Translations under genes and position numbers: made by a program
Part shown: positions 22,946 to 35,282 of the stretch, piece by piece
How the letters are laid out: every line of letters starts with the position of its first letter
Numbering within the stretch: position 1 is the first letter of the stretch
Notes under the pieces: generated by a model
What the model was told of the DNA's origin: nothing
What the model saw: the letters and a program-made list of their open reading frames with translations, nothing else
Database searches by the model: none
Source of the DNA: Crotalaria pallida
Taxonomy: Eukaryota > Streptophyta > Magnoliopsida > Fabales > Fabaceae
DNA: 64,000 nt
Assembly (NCBI GenBank): GCA_037953625.1
Contig: CM075649.1
Coordinates: forward strand, 96,229,290 to 96,293,289
Direction of reading: 5' to 3'

Positions 22946-25652
22946 GTCCTAATAAATCACCTAGCTACCACGGTGTCTTAGGAAGGCTTCTCTCTCACCT
23001 GAGGTCCAGCAATTAGATGTACACGGTCTCCTCTGATCTTGGTTGCTGCCATTGCCTTAATCCCTTGTCTGTAATGTTCCTCGAATTAATTAAAACACAT
23101 TTTCGTTATGAACTTGTTTTAAGAAAAACTTTCCTTAGCTCAAAACGTTTTTCATTCCTCGTTGAAAATCTTAAAACATGATTATTTTCTTAAAAAAATT
23201 TCAATCATTTGTTAAGACTTTAAATACTTCAAAATCATTCAAAAACATCAAATAAAACAACTTAAATTAATAGGTTAGGTGGCTGGTCCGTCTTGGACAG
23301 CACCTGAACCTATTTCAAAAACACCGAAAATTTCACCGGTTTCAATCCGGGTTTTCTCAAAATCAATTTACTTTTGAAAACCAAATTTTGAGTCTCATGA
23401 ACTCAATTTAAAACATCAAAACAACTTTTAATGAACTTGGGCAGCAAAGAAATGTTTCACAAAAATCAATTAAATAAAATTTGAAAACATCGCAAAAGCT
23501 CATTTTATTTTCAAGTACTTCTTTAGTTCAATATTAACACTTTGAGAACTTAAGTTTTTATCCCAGAATAAATCACAACGTTATTTCACAAACTCAAATA
23601 AATCAAGCCAAATAAATTTCAAAACCAAACATACATACACACACGGATAGCACACACTTTGATCACATAAACACTTAATTTAATTACTTTCATTTTTATA
23701 AAACAAAAACATTTTGGTATACCTACACTCACCAACTAAATACATACACATAAATCATTTCAAAAACAAAACCACTTAAGCATACTTAAGCACACAAACC
23801 GTACACATAATCCCAATACTTACTCCTAATCAATCCTTTCACAAATCAAAACATGATTCGTACATCATGTAAAAATTCATGCAATTAGTTCTTCTTTTTA
23901 TTAGCAAAACCCGTGAGCTCAACATGGCACATACTCAAACTTTAATTCATTTTTCCTTAAATCAAATCAAATCAAAATCATGCAAGAACATAGAGCACAT
24001 ACCAAGTCCTTTCAAAATAAAAAGCATGGATTTAATCTAAACCAACCGAATACAACATGCACAAAATAACACCTAGTCTAGATCAAGAATCACATATGAA
24101 TATAGAACATAATTCAATTTAGGAAAAATCACTTTGTTCTCCCTAATTTCTTCTAAAAGCCGGGACATGCACAAGGTAAACACTTAAATCAAGTCATGTT
24201 CATGTAAGTAAAATTGTTTTAAAGCTTATCTCCCTAGTTTTCTTCTAAGACCGAGGCATAGATTACAAGAAAACATGTTCCTTTCGTTCTAAAATCATAT
24301 GCGAGATTAAATTCTAAGCCTTTCCATCAAATCATGAAAGAATCACACATTAGCACAAATACTTTCAATTTATTTCTCAAGGAAACATGAAAATAATTTT
24401 CAAGGTTCAAGATCGACATGCATGCACTTAAATCATGTAGATCAAGTCTTGAAATTAAACATAATAACACAAATCAAGGTCAAAAATCAGTTTAGATGAA
24501 AAAGAGGTTGAAACTGAGGCACACTTAAAGAAATATAAGGGCTTTTATTCAAAAATCTTTTACAAAACTCAAAACAAACTCAAAATCCACACAAAAATTC
24601 AAAGGTCAAAACATAAATTAAAGCTTTCATCAAAACCGAAACATGCAAGAGTTTAAAACCATAAAAATCATTTTCAAGTAACATGCAAGACCAAAAATCA
24701 AGAAACACTTTTAGATCAACCATTGATTGAACAAATAAACGCATACACACTCATTGATCTACGGTTTTAAGCACAAAAGTTGAACATGCAAGTGTTATGA
24801 AAACATGGCTGCAGGGTTCCTGATAATTTTTAACGCACCATTTGAAAATCGAGTTGTCACTAAAACCTTTGTTTTCATAAAACTTTCATTTTCACAAAAA
24901 TACTTGTTTCTTAGTCATCCTGATATTTTCAAAAGATTACTTTGTTTAATTGTCAAAAATAAACAGACCTCAATACAGAATGTAAAAGTTTAGCTTGAAT
25001 ACATAAGTGGCACATTGCTTGGTAATCCTTGACTCAACCATAATTCATAAACTTAAACCTAATGTGCTACTTTCGCTTCCGCCGCGCTACTCTGATGAAG
25101 CCAACCGGATGAAGCTCTCCTATCTTCTTGCGCCCGAAAATAAATTCATCCCTATTGCTGCTTTGCAGTTGTCACTTCGTTCCATCTTCAACTCCCCTTT
25201 TTCTGATGCTCTCCATGCGATACTCCATCTGCCCGTTGCGATATCAGCAACACCGATAGAACAACGAACAGGAGAGAGTAAGTGACCCGAACGACGAATC
25301 GTCGACGGTGTGGGATTATGATAGGCAAGATAGAAGGACCATACACACATACAACACACAACATACACACAACACAATGATCAATCATATCATTATTTTT
25401 CTTGTTTTACCAAGCTTATTCGCATTCCTTCTTTCTCAATTGTTTTTCTCAATCTCTTTTCAATTTTCATTATCACGTCTTATCAAATCATAACCTTCGA
25501 TGATTGGGGAGAAATCATAATATCATCGAAGTGCTTCCTCTTCCATCATCGTCTCACACGTCTACATCTCCTCGGTCATCCACCCAACCTAGTCGGAAGC
25601 AAACAGGAGTACAGGACCTTTACCGTGCGGGCATGACAGCTGTCAACACAAA

Positions 25653-26079
25653 TGGTCCCAGACCAGGAGGACTCAGCCTCATTAATATCAATAAACATGG
25701 CACACTGCCTCGCAGTGGCAAACAAATGCCCCACTCTAGTCCCTCTCACTGTTCTCGATTTGCAATCTAGGGGGCGACAGTATGTTTCTAGTGGGCCCGC
25801 AGAACTTACCACAGCATTAGACCCAGTCCCCACCACGTTAGTGCGCCACTTATGGAGTTCGTTCTGCCCAGAAACATACTCTAGACTTCTTGACGTTTCA
25901 CCGTCATCGTCCTTCCCTAATGCAATCTCGTCCTAAGTATCCGCAGATACTTATCGTTTCTTCCTCTCCACTACTTCGCACTCTCATACCTCACCGCGTA
26001 TGTCTTTTAAGTCTTTTAATCTTTTTAATTATCCTAAGGTCGGCCCATCCTTCGTGCAACCCTTCAACGAGTCCCGACC
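25653..26079 (-). other. LTR hairpin block II, family B copy 1
   Basis: In plus order: TGGTC-CCA-GACCA (25653-25665); CACTGC-CTC-GCAGTG (25703-25717); AGTATGTTTCT (25779-25789) with AGAAACATACT (25870-25880); GACG/CGTC (25892-25905); TAAGTATC-CGCA-GATACTTA (25934-25953); GGTCGG (26038-26043) with CCGACC (26074-26079). All arms listed pair without mismatch. Confidence 0.85.
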
Positions 26080-26219
26080 ACTAACTTTGCACAAACTTTC
26101 TCTCATCATTTATCACATATCGCTTCAACAAGTCTTCATCTCAATCTTTCTCATCTCATTTCTCAACATACTTTCCACTATCTCTCTTAACAATCACATT
26201 CCGAGTCTCTTCTCAAAAT

Positions 26220-26640
26220 AACCTCTTCACAATTTTTTTCAAAACAATCTTTCAAAAATATCATTTCTCAAAATCTCCTTTCACAGACTTTCACAAAATA
26301 TGGTTCTCACAAACTTTTTCATAAAATGTCATTTCATGAAACTTTCTCAAAAATCTGGTTTCACCTCTTTTGAAAATTTTCTTTCAAAACCTTTCAAAAA
26401 ATCTTTTCTCAAGCTTCTAAAAATCTCTTTTTTAAAAGCTCTCATAAAATCCATCTCCAAAACTTTTCTGAGAATACTATTTATAAAGAATCTCTCTCCA
26501 AAAATGATGTTTATTAAAAACAAGGTTTTCCAAACATTTTTCCAACAATAAGATTTTATAAAATCCTTTCAAAAATACACTTTCACAAAATCTCGTCAAA
26601 ATTCCCTTTCGAAAACATTTTTCAGAAATCCATTTTTGCT
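26220..26640. repeat. degenerate CTTTTCAAAAA tract
   Basis: About 420 bp of loosely repeated TTTTCAAAA / TTTCACAAAA words with no fixed period. The same tract occurs in C (22160-22430), D (34320-34735) and the other B copies (44815-45230, 51875-52290). Short frames across it are artefacts. Confidence 0.75.
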
Positions 26641-27028
26641 GAGCGCTAATGGAGGAGCAAGCTCGACTCAACATTAGTTCCCAGTCTAAAACCAAAAACA
26701 AGGGAGCCCCGCTCCACTCAAATCTCAGCTCATATCCAACAGACAACATCACTCTCCCCAGCTCTGGCTCGTTCTCAACCTTATCATTCATTCTCTTTCC
26801 CCCAATCTCATTTCTTTCTCTCTGTCTATTCCATTTCATTATTCTTTGCTCATACTTATAACATTACTTCACAATGGTATTTATTTCTTCTCTATCTTCA
26901 GGACGTAACAGACGTCCATCAATAGTTTAATCATCATAATCAATAATAATAAGCAGTATCAACAGAATTAAAAACATACTATCAACACCCAACATCACAC
27001 AATAATAATGTGGTCTTTGTCACCTTCG

Positions 27029-27111
27029 TATAAGTGGCCACACAAACAAACAATTGCCACTTATACTACTGACTCCAACCACTTAGTCCCGATCTTTGAG
27101 ATGATGCGGGA
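27029..27111 (-). other. LTR hairpin block I, family B copy 1
   Basis: TATAAGTGGC (27029-27038) pairs perfectly with GCCACTTATA (27056-27065) around a 17-nt loop. GTCCCG (27086-27091) faces CGGGAT (27107-27112); the second B copy keeps the full pair GTCCCG/CGGGAC at 45680-45685 and 45701-45706. Confidence 0.82.
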
Positions 27112-29814
27112 TGTCCTACTAAATCACCTAAACACCACAGTATCTTAGGATAGCTTCTCTCTCACCTGGGCGTCCAGCTATTTAATGCGTACCGTCTCCT
27201 CGGATCCTTCGTGCCACCGGCTGCCCCAATCCCTCGTCTTTCAAATTCCTCGTACTAAATAAAATATGCTTATGTTATTAACTGGTACTATGAAAATCTT
27301 TTCCATAACTTAAACACTTCCTATTCCTCGTATTAAAACGCTTATGGTTTTATCAAAACAATTCTCATGTTTCCTAGTACATTAAATGTTTCAAAACCTT
27401 ATGAAAATATTTCATAAAAGGATTTAAACCAATTTGTTTGGTTGCTGGTCCTTCTTGGACATCACCTCAGTTATGTCCGAGAACACCGAAAAATTCGCCG
27501 TTTTCCATCCGGCTTTTCTTAAATCGATTATTACTTGAAAACTTTACTTTAAATCACTTGAAAACATTTTCAAAGTTAAGAAATCATTTTAAATCATTCT
27601 GGGCAGCCATAAACACAATCCCAAAAATTCCAAATAAATTAAATCAAATTGTTTCAAAATCCATTAATTTCAAAATCGATTACACACTCAATTATTTTCC
27701 AAGTGTCCACTTAACACACCACAACAAGTCACACACACACACGAGTATAATTTAAACACTTTTGCACTTAATTAAAACAAAACACTTAGGCATACACATA
27801 TTCACAGGGATATAAATCAAACATGTACGTTTTATTCCATGCAACTAAGCTTCCTAAATTTATTTTCTCCACATGGCCGAATGTAATCCAAGTAAACAAG
27901 TCAAGAATTACAAATGTAAAACACACAAATCAACTTGGTTTATGTCAAGCACTTAAATTCTATTTTCTTTTTCATGCAATACTCTATTTACTCTTTCTCT
28001 CCCTCTAAACCGATCACACACACTTACTCATTTAATTATTCAAACACCCTACTTTTCCAAATCATTTAGTTTGTTTATTTCCTTTTTTTGATTAAAAAAA
28101 CCGAATAGGATTTTGACATTCACAACACTATCTTAAATAATTTTAATTTAACAATATTTCATAAAACATGTTTATTGCTTTTAGGTCACTTTATTGAGGA
28201 GAGTCCTAGTCTACTAATCATGTATAGGCCGAATGCACCTCATCATAAATTAAGGTTTTATTTTCAAATCTTTCACATGCATGTTCATAGGACATGAACC
28301 AAAACAAAAATCACTTTTCAAAAACTTATTTCTTTTGGTTCTTTTACAAAACCGAATTGAACAAAACAACAATACAATTCAAATACATTTACTTAAAATA
28401 AAAATACAAGACATAATCATTTCCACAAGTAAATCATATGCACAAAGGGACCTAGCCTATTGGACCTTTTAGACCTACACTAGGCCGAATCATGATCATG
28501 GAAGAAACAAAGTCTTTGATGCAAAATTTCAACATGCAAACCAAATCAAAGACATGCACTTCAAATACATGGTTTAGAGAAACACCACTCTTTTACTTTC
28601 ATAAAACCATGACCTCTTGGTCACTTCAAACCTATTTTCATTTTTGTTTTTCTCTTGCATGCACTTTTAAAATCATACAAATCAAAGAGAAAACACATAC
28701 AAGAAACTTTTTCATAAAAACAATCATGATCTCTTTGATTTTAAAGCTTGACCGAAAACTCATTCACAAAAATCGAGTGGAAAATTTAAATCTTTTATCT
28801 TCAAACACACATAAACTTAGATCAAGGCAAAACTATTTTGAAGAAATTTGTTTTTCCTTTACTTTCTCTTTAAAACCGTGACATGCAAGCTAAAACCAAG
28901 ACTTTTTGAGCTAAAGAAAATCACATGCAAAACTTCAAGATTAAAGCTATTAAAAATCAAAGCAAGAATCAAGCCTTTTTCAAGATCAAGCAAAAGATCA
29001 AAACCTTTTTCAAGACAAGACCAAAGGTCAAGGCTTCATAAAATCAAAAGCAAAAATCAAAGCATTTTAACCATTTAGATAAACTTTAGCAAGTATAAAA
29101 CTAACATGCATGAACTCAAATTGAAAAAAAAAATCATCATGACCTAGTTTCCTAGACATGGCCGAATAATAGAGTCCATGGTTTTAGGTTCTACAAGTTT
29201 GTTTGGCTCTTGGAATCAAAGGATCAAGGCTTAGAATTTACATATAAACATAGATCTACAAGAAAGGTAGACATGCAACAACAAAGGAACTTTTACAAGG
29301 CTTTGAAAAATGAAAACTACCCTAACACTCTTTGATCTTCGAACAAACTAAGGAAAAGAGAAGATCTTCAACCTCCTTCACTTGATCTTCAAGACACCCT
29401 AAGGCTTTTGGGCTTGATCTCCTTCTCCTTCTCCTCCTAAGGCTCACGGTTCCACTTCCTCTCTCTTTGTTTCTCTAAGAGTTGGATGTTACTTTTAGAG
29501 AATGTGTTTGGTTTGGAAGAATGAATTGTGAAGGAAATGAATGGGTGTGCTACCGTTTAAGGGTATAAAAGACACACAACTTTTCCCTTCTTGCCCTTAA
29601 AAGTAATTCGGCCAAAAGAGTTGGGTGAAGGGTAATTTTTGCCACATCAAAGCTTGCATGGCTCAAGCCAAGCCAAGAGACAAATGGAGTAGGATTAGGC
29701 TCAATCCTTCATTCTATTGGTTGGTCAAACTATTAACCATGCTTAACACTAAACTAATCCTAGGTGCTATTAGGCCATTAGCTTAGGGTGCAAGAGAGTC
29801 AAAGATTGCATCAT

Positions 29815-29960
29815 ATATGCATCTACGCACACACACCTCCTTGCGCCACATGCACACACCCATGCATACACACACGTTGCATTCACACACACCCACACAT
29901 ATAGACTCCTGCCATTCATACCTACACATACCCGTACCATACCCATATATGTTCATACAT
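29815..29960. repeat. CA-rich tract in LTR B
   Basis: A run of CACACA, ATGCACAC and ACACATA words; equivalents lie at 48409-48550 and 63449-63590. In family D the counterpart is the TG-rich stretch near 8880-9105 and CA-rich text near 43988-44115. Confidence 0.8.
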
Positions 29961-30473
29961 TATTATATACACCATGATTTATTTGCATTTCATTACAACC
30001 ATTCATAGCATAAATTCATGGAATGATGCATACACTCAACATCAAAATTAACTACTTGTAGGGCATCATGTTCACACGGCACACACATATTACACATATA
30101 AATTCATATATTCATGCACCACATGTTACACATACATACATATTCTTTTCAATAATTAAATCCCTCCACACTCTTAGTAATTAAAACCGTGCACACACAC
30201 ACACATATAAGTCTAGAAAATAATTCCTTTCATCACAAAGGGACTCACACTAAGGTCACAAGTATATAAAAACATCAAGCATACAAACTTCTCAAAAACT
30301 CAATTTCTAAACCTTGGATATTACTTCAAGAAATCATTTCTTTAAAACCACTAATTATTTGGAAAAAGTAAATTTTAGAAAAATCATTTAAGAAAACACT
30401 CTTTCAAAACACTTTTCTCAAAAATAATTTCTTTAATGTTTTAATTTAATACGAGGAATTTGCGGGTGTTACA

Positions 30474-30490
30474 TTCTCCCCAACTTAAAG
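30474..30490 (-). promoter_or_regulatory. polypurine tract, family B internal 1
   Basis: The minus strand reads CTTTAAGTTGGGGAGAA directly before the 3' LTR start, where second-strand DNA synthesis would begin. The copy at 49066-49082 is the same. Confidence 0.85.
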
Positions 30491-30510
30491 ATTTCTCGTC
30501 CTCGAGAAAT
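30491..30510. repeat. 8-bp stem hairpin beside polypurine tract (family B)
   Basis: ATTTCTCG-TCCT-CGAGAAAT is a perfect inverted repeat; it recurs at 49083-49102. The family E hairpin at 17651 has other arms in the same position. Confidence 0.9.
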
Positions 30511-31728
30511 ACGTTGTGGATTGGGCAGCAGGGTACAAATCTCACATCACCTTGGCTTTTATAAGAATACTTTCCTCAGTCTTCGCGTTCGTATTCCCTT
30601 TTCACTGATCTAATTCGCCTTGCCGTGTTCCTCGTTTGTTGCCTTCAGATGAAGATATCGTGCTCGTTCAACCGCTCACGTGTCATTTTGGGCTAAGTCC
30701 AACGGACTAACCAAAGAAGGCGTCGCTCCCTTAGTTGGTCGTCGTCGCATAAAGTCCGACCATAGGTACGGGCTTAGGGAAAAATAAAGCAAACAAAGAT
30801 CCACGCATCTCCAAAAGCATAGGGTTTAGCCTAAAACCCCTAGGTCTTAGCTATTTTCTACAACTTAGGTCCTAACTAACTCACAATAACCACTCCTTTC
30901 TTCAATTCTCCCTCTGACTCTAAGGTTTTCATTCATCGTTTCTCTAACCTAAGGGAATCCTATTTCATCTTGGGTTTACTGACTTCCTCAAACATTCTCA
31001 CCTTTCTCCTTAGACTCATCCTGAACATTGGTCAAGCCTATCACTTCCATCATCTAAACCTCTGATTATGGTATATGGCAATCCTAATCCTCAACCTATC
31101 CTCCTAGCTTCCTCTATTAACCGATAGATACTTCCCTTTTTCCAGGTGGCTCCCCAACTTCGATCAAACCTATATCTAAATCCACTATGATCTTATATCC
31201 TTACCTAACTTAAACTTTTATCCTTACTTAACCATCCAAGCCTAAACTATCTGGGTAGTTATGGGACTTCTAATCCCACTATTTGGAGTAATGGGTTTTT
31301 AAATAAGTTAGATGAGGCTACGGGTGGATAATAGGGTTCATGGAGAAAAGATTCAAGTTTTAGTAACAAGAACTGTTTTTGTTGAAGCAATTCAACAAAC
31401 AGGGGTGTCAAGAAGAACATCCTACTTCCTCAAAGATACTGACTACTCCTCAGGCAGGGGTACGTCTAAGTCAACAGATTGAGGTGTTTCTATCACTAAT
31501 GAGGCATAAAGGGTTAAGGGGTCTCAATTTATTCACCTTCTACTTGATCTTCTTCCTTCCCCATTGTTGAACCACTAGATTCCTAACACAGCCGACACTA
31601 AACCACAAACCAAGTCTCATATACCATGAGAACTTAATCCTATGTTCCTATCCTTACACAAGCAAACACAGAGAGTCACACAAGCAAAGCATGTAAGCCC
31701 ATGCTTAAGGCCACTAAGGATTACCATA

Positions 31729-31740
31729 GCTCTGATACCA
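31729..31740 (-). promoter_or_regulatory. primer binding site (tRNA-Met type), internal 1
   Basis: The minus strand reads TGGTATCAGAGC, the usual plant initiator tRNA-Met primer site, three bases after the LTR end. It fixes the orientation of the family B LTRs. Confidence 0.92.
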
Positions 31741-31743
31741 TTC

Positions 31744-32835
31744 TGTAACAGCCCGATTTTCGTAAATCAAATTAATGAACTTTTCCTTGTTAAAGTTGCA
31801 AAAATGAGGCCAAATTTTTTTTTTTGTAAAACATAATGAAGTGTTATGAAAACATGGCTGCAGGGTTCCTGATAATTTTTAACGCACCATTTGAAAATCG
31901 AGTTGTCACTAAAACCTTTGTTTTCATAAAACTTTCATTTTCACAAAAATACTTGTTTCTGAGTCATCCTGATATTTTCAAAAGATTACTTTGTTTAATT
32001 GTCAAAATAAACAGACCTCAATACAGAATGTAAAAGTTTAGCTTGAATACATAAGTGGCACATTGCTTGGTAATCCTTGACTCAACCACAATTCATAAAC
32101 TTAAACCTAATGTGCTACTTTCGCTTCCACCGCGCTACTCTGATGAAGCCAACCGGATGAAGCTCTCCTATCTTCTTGCGCCCGAAAATAAATTCATCCC
32201 TATTGCTGCTTTGCAGTTGTCACTTCGTTCCATCTTCAACTCCCCTTTTTCTGATGCTCTCCATGCGATACTCCATCTGCCCTTTGCGATATCAGCAGCA
32301 CCGATAGAACAACGAACAGGAGAGAGTAAGCGACCCGAACGACGAATCGTCGACGGTGTGGGATTACGATAGGCAAGATAGAAGGACCATACACACATAC
32401 AACACACAACATACACACAACACAATGATCAAACATATCATTATTTTTCTTCTTTTACCAAGCTTATTCGCATTCTTTCTTTCTCAATTGTTTTTCTCAA
32501 TCTCTTTTCAATTTTCATTATCACATCTTATCAAATCATAACCTTCGATGATTGGGGAGAAATCATAATATCATCGAAGTGCTTCCTCTGCCATCATCGT
32601 CTCACACGTCTACATCTCCTCGGTCATCCACCCAACCTAGTCGGAAGCAAACAGGAGTACAGGACCTTTACCGTGCGGGCATGACAGCTGTCAACACAAA
32701 TGGTCCCAGACCAGGAGGACTCAGCCTCAATAATATCAATAAACATGGCACACTGCCTCGCAGTGGCAAACAAATGCCCCACTCCAGTCCCTCTCACTGT
32801 TCTCGATTTGTAATCTAGGGGGCGACAGTATGCTT
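31744..32835 (-). mobile_element. family B LTR copy 2, first part
   Basis: It starts TGTAACAGCCCG next to the primer site. It matches the start of copy 3 (50336 onward) until GCGACAGTATG, where a family D LTR interrupts it, right beside the long-range stem of hairpin block II. It continues at 44395. Confidence 0.9.
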
Positions 32836-33747
32836 TGTAACACCCCGATTTGGCAACTTGAAAACCACAACTGGAATAGTGAAAATCTGGGCCCAAATTT
32901 TTTTTTTAAAACATGTGTCATACAAGATGAGAACAATTAGACTTTCCAAAACATAGTTGAATTTAAAATTCATGTTCTCACTTCGCATGCACCTTTCAAG
33001 TTCCAAACCGAGATGTCACAAGACACCGCACTTTGAAACTTGTTTTCAAAACCTTGTTTAAAACACGGCCCGTTTACTCCTTTCGAAACCTTAGTACTAA
33101 AATAAACTTTAAATTGGGTTACAGCACTATAGAGCCAGGACTTTAAGTAACTTGCAATGGAAATACAAAACTCTGAGGGGGGATTACCTAACTTCTAGTC
33201 ATCGCCACTAATGCTTCCGCCGCGCTACTCTGATTCTTGGGTCGTCACACCCTCGGGTCGCATGCAGCGTCATCCTCAGTAGTATTCCTTCAATGGAGAT
33301 GCTCCTATCTCTCGAATAAGCTGGAACTTCTCTATGTTTTCCATCTAAGGCCATAAAGAAATTTCCCGATTCCAAACAGACATATAGGAGAGAGTGAGCT
33401 ACCCAAAACATGTAATGTCGACTATGTGGATTTACAATAGGCAATTATTAAGATAAGACAGTAAATAACAAACAAAACATCTAAACAACACAATCATCAT
33501 CATCACATAAACACCATGTCATTATTACTTCTCAAGACTCATTCCATACTCAACACTTCATACCATTTTCAATCTTTATGTGTATTAAGTCTTATCATCA
33601 CCGTTCACTCAATGACTTGGGGAACCATCATTGAGGAAAAACGTCTCTCACGTCTACATCTCCTCGGTCATCCATCCACACCTAGTCGGAAGCAAACAGG
33701 AGTACAGGACCTTTACCGTGCGGGCACGACAGCTGTCACAACACAAA

Positions 33748-33967
33748 TGGCCCCAGGCCAGGAGGACTCTGCCTCAATCAACTCACAATAAACATGGCAC
33801 ACTGCCTCGCAGTGGCAAACAAGATGCCCCACTCCAGTCCCTCTCACTATTCTCGAATTGCCATAGGGGGCAACAGTACTAGTCTAGTCTCGAGTGCAGA
33901 ACTCACCACGGCATAGGACCGGCCTGCCCGTACCACATGTGGAATTCGTTCCACCTAAACTAGCACT
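33748..33967 (-). other. hairpin block II, second family D copy
   Basis: TGGCC-CCA-GGCCA (33748-33760) replaces TGGTC/GACCA of the other families. The long-range stem is AGTACTAGTCTAG (33875-33887) with CTAAACTAGCACT (33955-33967). Read on the sense strand all 13 positions pair, two as G-U. Confidence 0.85.
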
Positions 33968-35174
33968 CAAGGCTTCTTGACGTATCACCGTCCTTACCCT
34001 CCCCTATTGCAATCACAACCCGAATATCCGCAGATACTCCGGGGTATCTTCCTCTCCACTACTTCGATACGACACTCATACCTCACCGCGTTTGTATATG
34101 TCTTTTAGAGCCTTTTAAAGCTTAAGATTTTTAATTGGCTTAGTCCTACTAGTCGGCTCGTCCTTGGTGCATCCCTTCAACGAAGCCCGACCACTAATCG
34201 TTTGATCTCTTCCCTAATTAATCACATAACACTTCACATCTCATATCGCACCCGTTCTCATCTCATCGCATCACATTCTTTCTCATCACAACTCATCAAC
34301 TTTCTCAAGGCTCATTTCCTCATCTTTTTCAAAAACATTCTTTCACAAAACTTTTCAAAAGTATAATTTCAGAAAACTTTCACTTCACCAAAACGTTCCC
34401 AAGAATATCATTTCAGAAATATTCTTTCACAAGACCTTCTCAAAATACGATTTTTCCCAAAAACTTTCACCAAAATCTATTTTCAAAAGACTTTCTCAAA
34501 AGGTCGTTCCAAAAAGCTTTTCTCAAAATATCATTTCGAAGACTTTATCAAAAGATTGTTTTCAAAAACTTTTATCCAAAATTATTCAAAAAGAAATTGT
34601 TTCATAAAACTCCTTTGAAAATATTGTTTCACACTTCTTCAAATACCTTTTCGAAAACCCTTTTCCAAAAATCTTCTTTCACAATTCTTTTTAAAAAACC
34701 TCTTCTCAAAACCATTTTCAAAAATCGTATTTTTGGGTGAGTGTTAATGGAGGAGCAAGCTCAACTCAACACTAAGCTTCTTCCCAAAAATAAAGCTTGC
34801 TGGGCGCTAATGGAGGAGCAAGCTCAACTCAACACTAGTCCCAGACTAAAACCAGAAACAACCAGAGCCACTTCACATCTCTCATTCACAATTCTTTCTC
34901 ACTTCCATAATTCATACCCAGTCTCACCACTTTATCTCTTTGCTATTCCAGCTGCTCGTCATTACTTCTCAACTATGCAACCTTCTTATCACTCTTTCTT
35001 TCAATTATCCTTTCTTACTTTCACAATTTATTTCTTATCCGCACATTATTCAACACACAATATTTCTCAAATGACAACATAATTACTTGATCAGTAAACG
35101 GATCACTTGTAAAGCAGGGTAAATAAGTAATTCAAACATAAACAATCAGGAAACATAACATCATGTTTAATAAC

Positions 35175-35282
35175 CCAATCTCAGTCGTTCGGGTGGATAG
35201 CCAAACACACAAACAAACAATTGCTATCACATACACCACTACGCTAAATGAGATTGGAGTCCAACCTTTGAGATGATTGGAC
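35175..35282 (-). other. hairpin block I, second family D copy
   Basis: CCAATCTCA (35175-35183) pairs with TGAGATTGG (35249-35257). Inside it GATAGC (35196-35201) pairs with GCTATC (35223-35228). Next to it GTCCAA (35259-35264) pairs with TTGGAC (35277-35282). Confidence 0.85.

Larger units (their letters stand above)
20339..24789 (-). mobile_element. family C giant LTR, truncated
   Basis: It starts TGTAACGCCCCGATTTTCG on the plus strand, the sense 3' end, closely resembling family B (TGTAACAGCCCGATTTTCG). It carries the same ordered parts as B: hairpin block II (about 21380-21900), a TTTTCAAAA-rich tract (22160-22430), GCTAATGGAGGAGCAAGCTC (22441-22460), the GGACGT/ACGTCC hairpin (about 22710) and hairpin block I (22861-22945). 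Past 23100 the text is diverged AT-rich sequence. At about 24790 it is fused to a family B LTR by a deletion that removed its remaining sense 5' part. Confidence 0.8.
24790..30473 (-). mobile_element. family B giant LTR, copy 1 (3' LTR)
   Basis: On the minus strand this LTR starts TGTAACACCCGC at 30473, right after a polypurine tract, so it is a 3' LTR. Its sense 3' end is missing: compared with the copy at 31744 the first 95 plus-strand bases are absent, and the junction with family C is at about 24790. Contents in plus coordinates: hairpin block II, TTTTCAAAA tract, GCTAATGGAGG motif (26646), GGACGT/ACGTCC hairpin (26901-26917), hairpin block I, a long AT-rich part with GGCCGAAT words and a CA-rich tract. 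The complete LTR would be about 5.77 kb. Confidence 0.9.
30474..31743 (-). mobile_element. family B internal region 1 (1270 bp, non-coding)
   Basis: On the minus strand it starts with a 3-nt spacer and a tRNA-Met type primer site (31729-31740) and ends with a polypurine tract (30474-30490). Between them a possible gag start is only a few codons before a stop, and no protease, reverse transcriptase or integrase motif is readable. The second internal region (49066-50335) has the same length and nearly the same sequence. The element could move only with proteins supplied by a relative. Confidence 0.85.

Noticed and set aside
25120..25388. Conserved small frame (MCCVYVVCCMCVWSF) repeated at 32168 and 50819
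   Set aside because: It recurs only because the LTR is repeated; it lies over a TGTGTTG-type low-complexity tract and has no independent sign of coding.
28492..28881. 129-codon frame repeated at 47085 and 62128
   Set aside because: Identity among copies follows LTR identity; it runs antisense to the element and changes are not biased to third positions as far as seen.
29572..29582. TATAAAAG as a TATA box
   Set aside because: It is on the strand opposite to the LTR sense direction, so it is unlikely to be the element's promoter.
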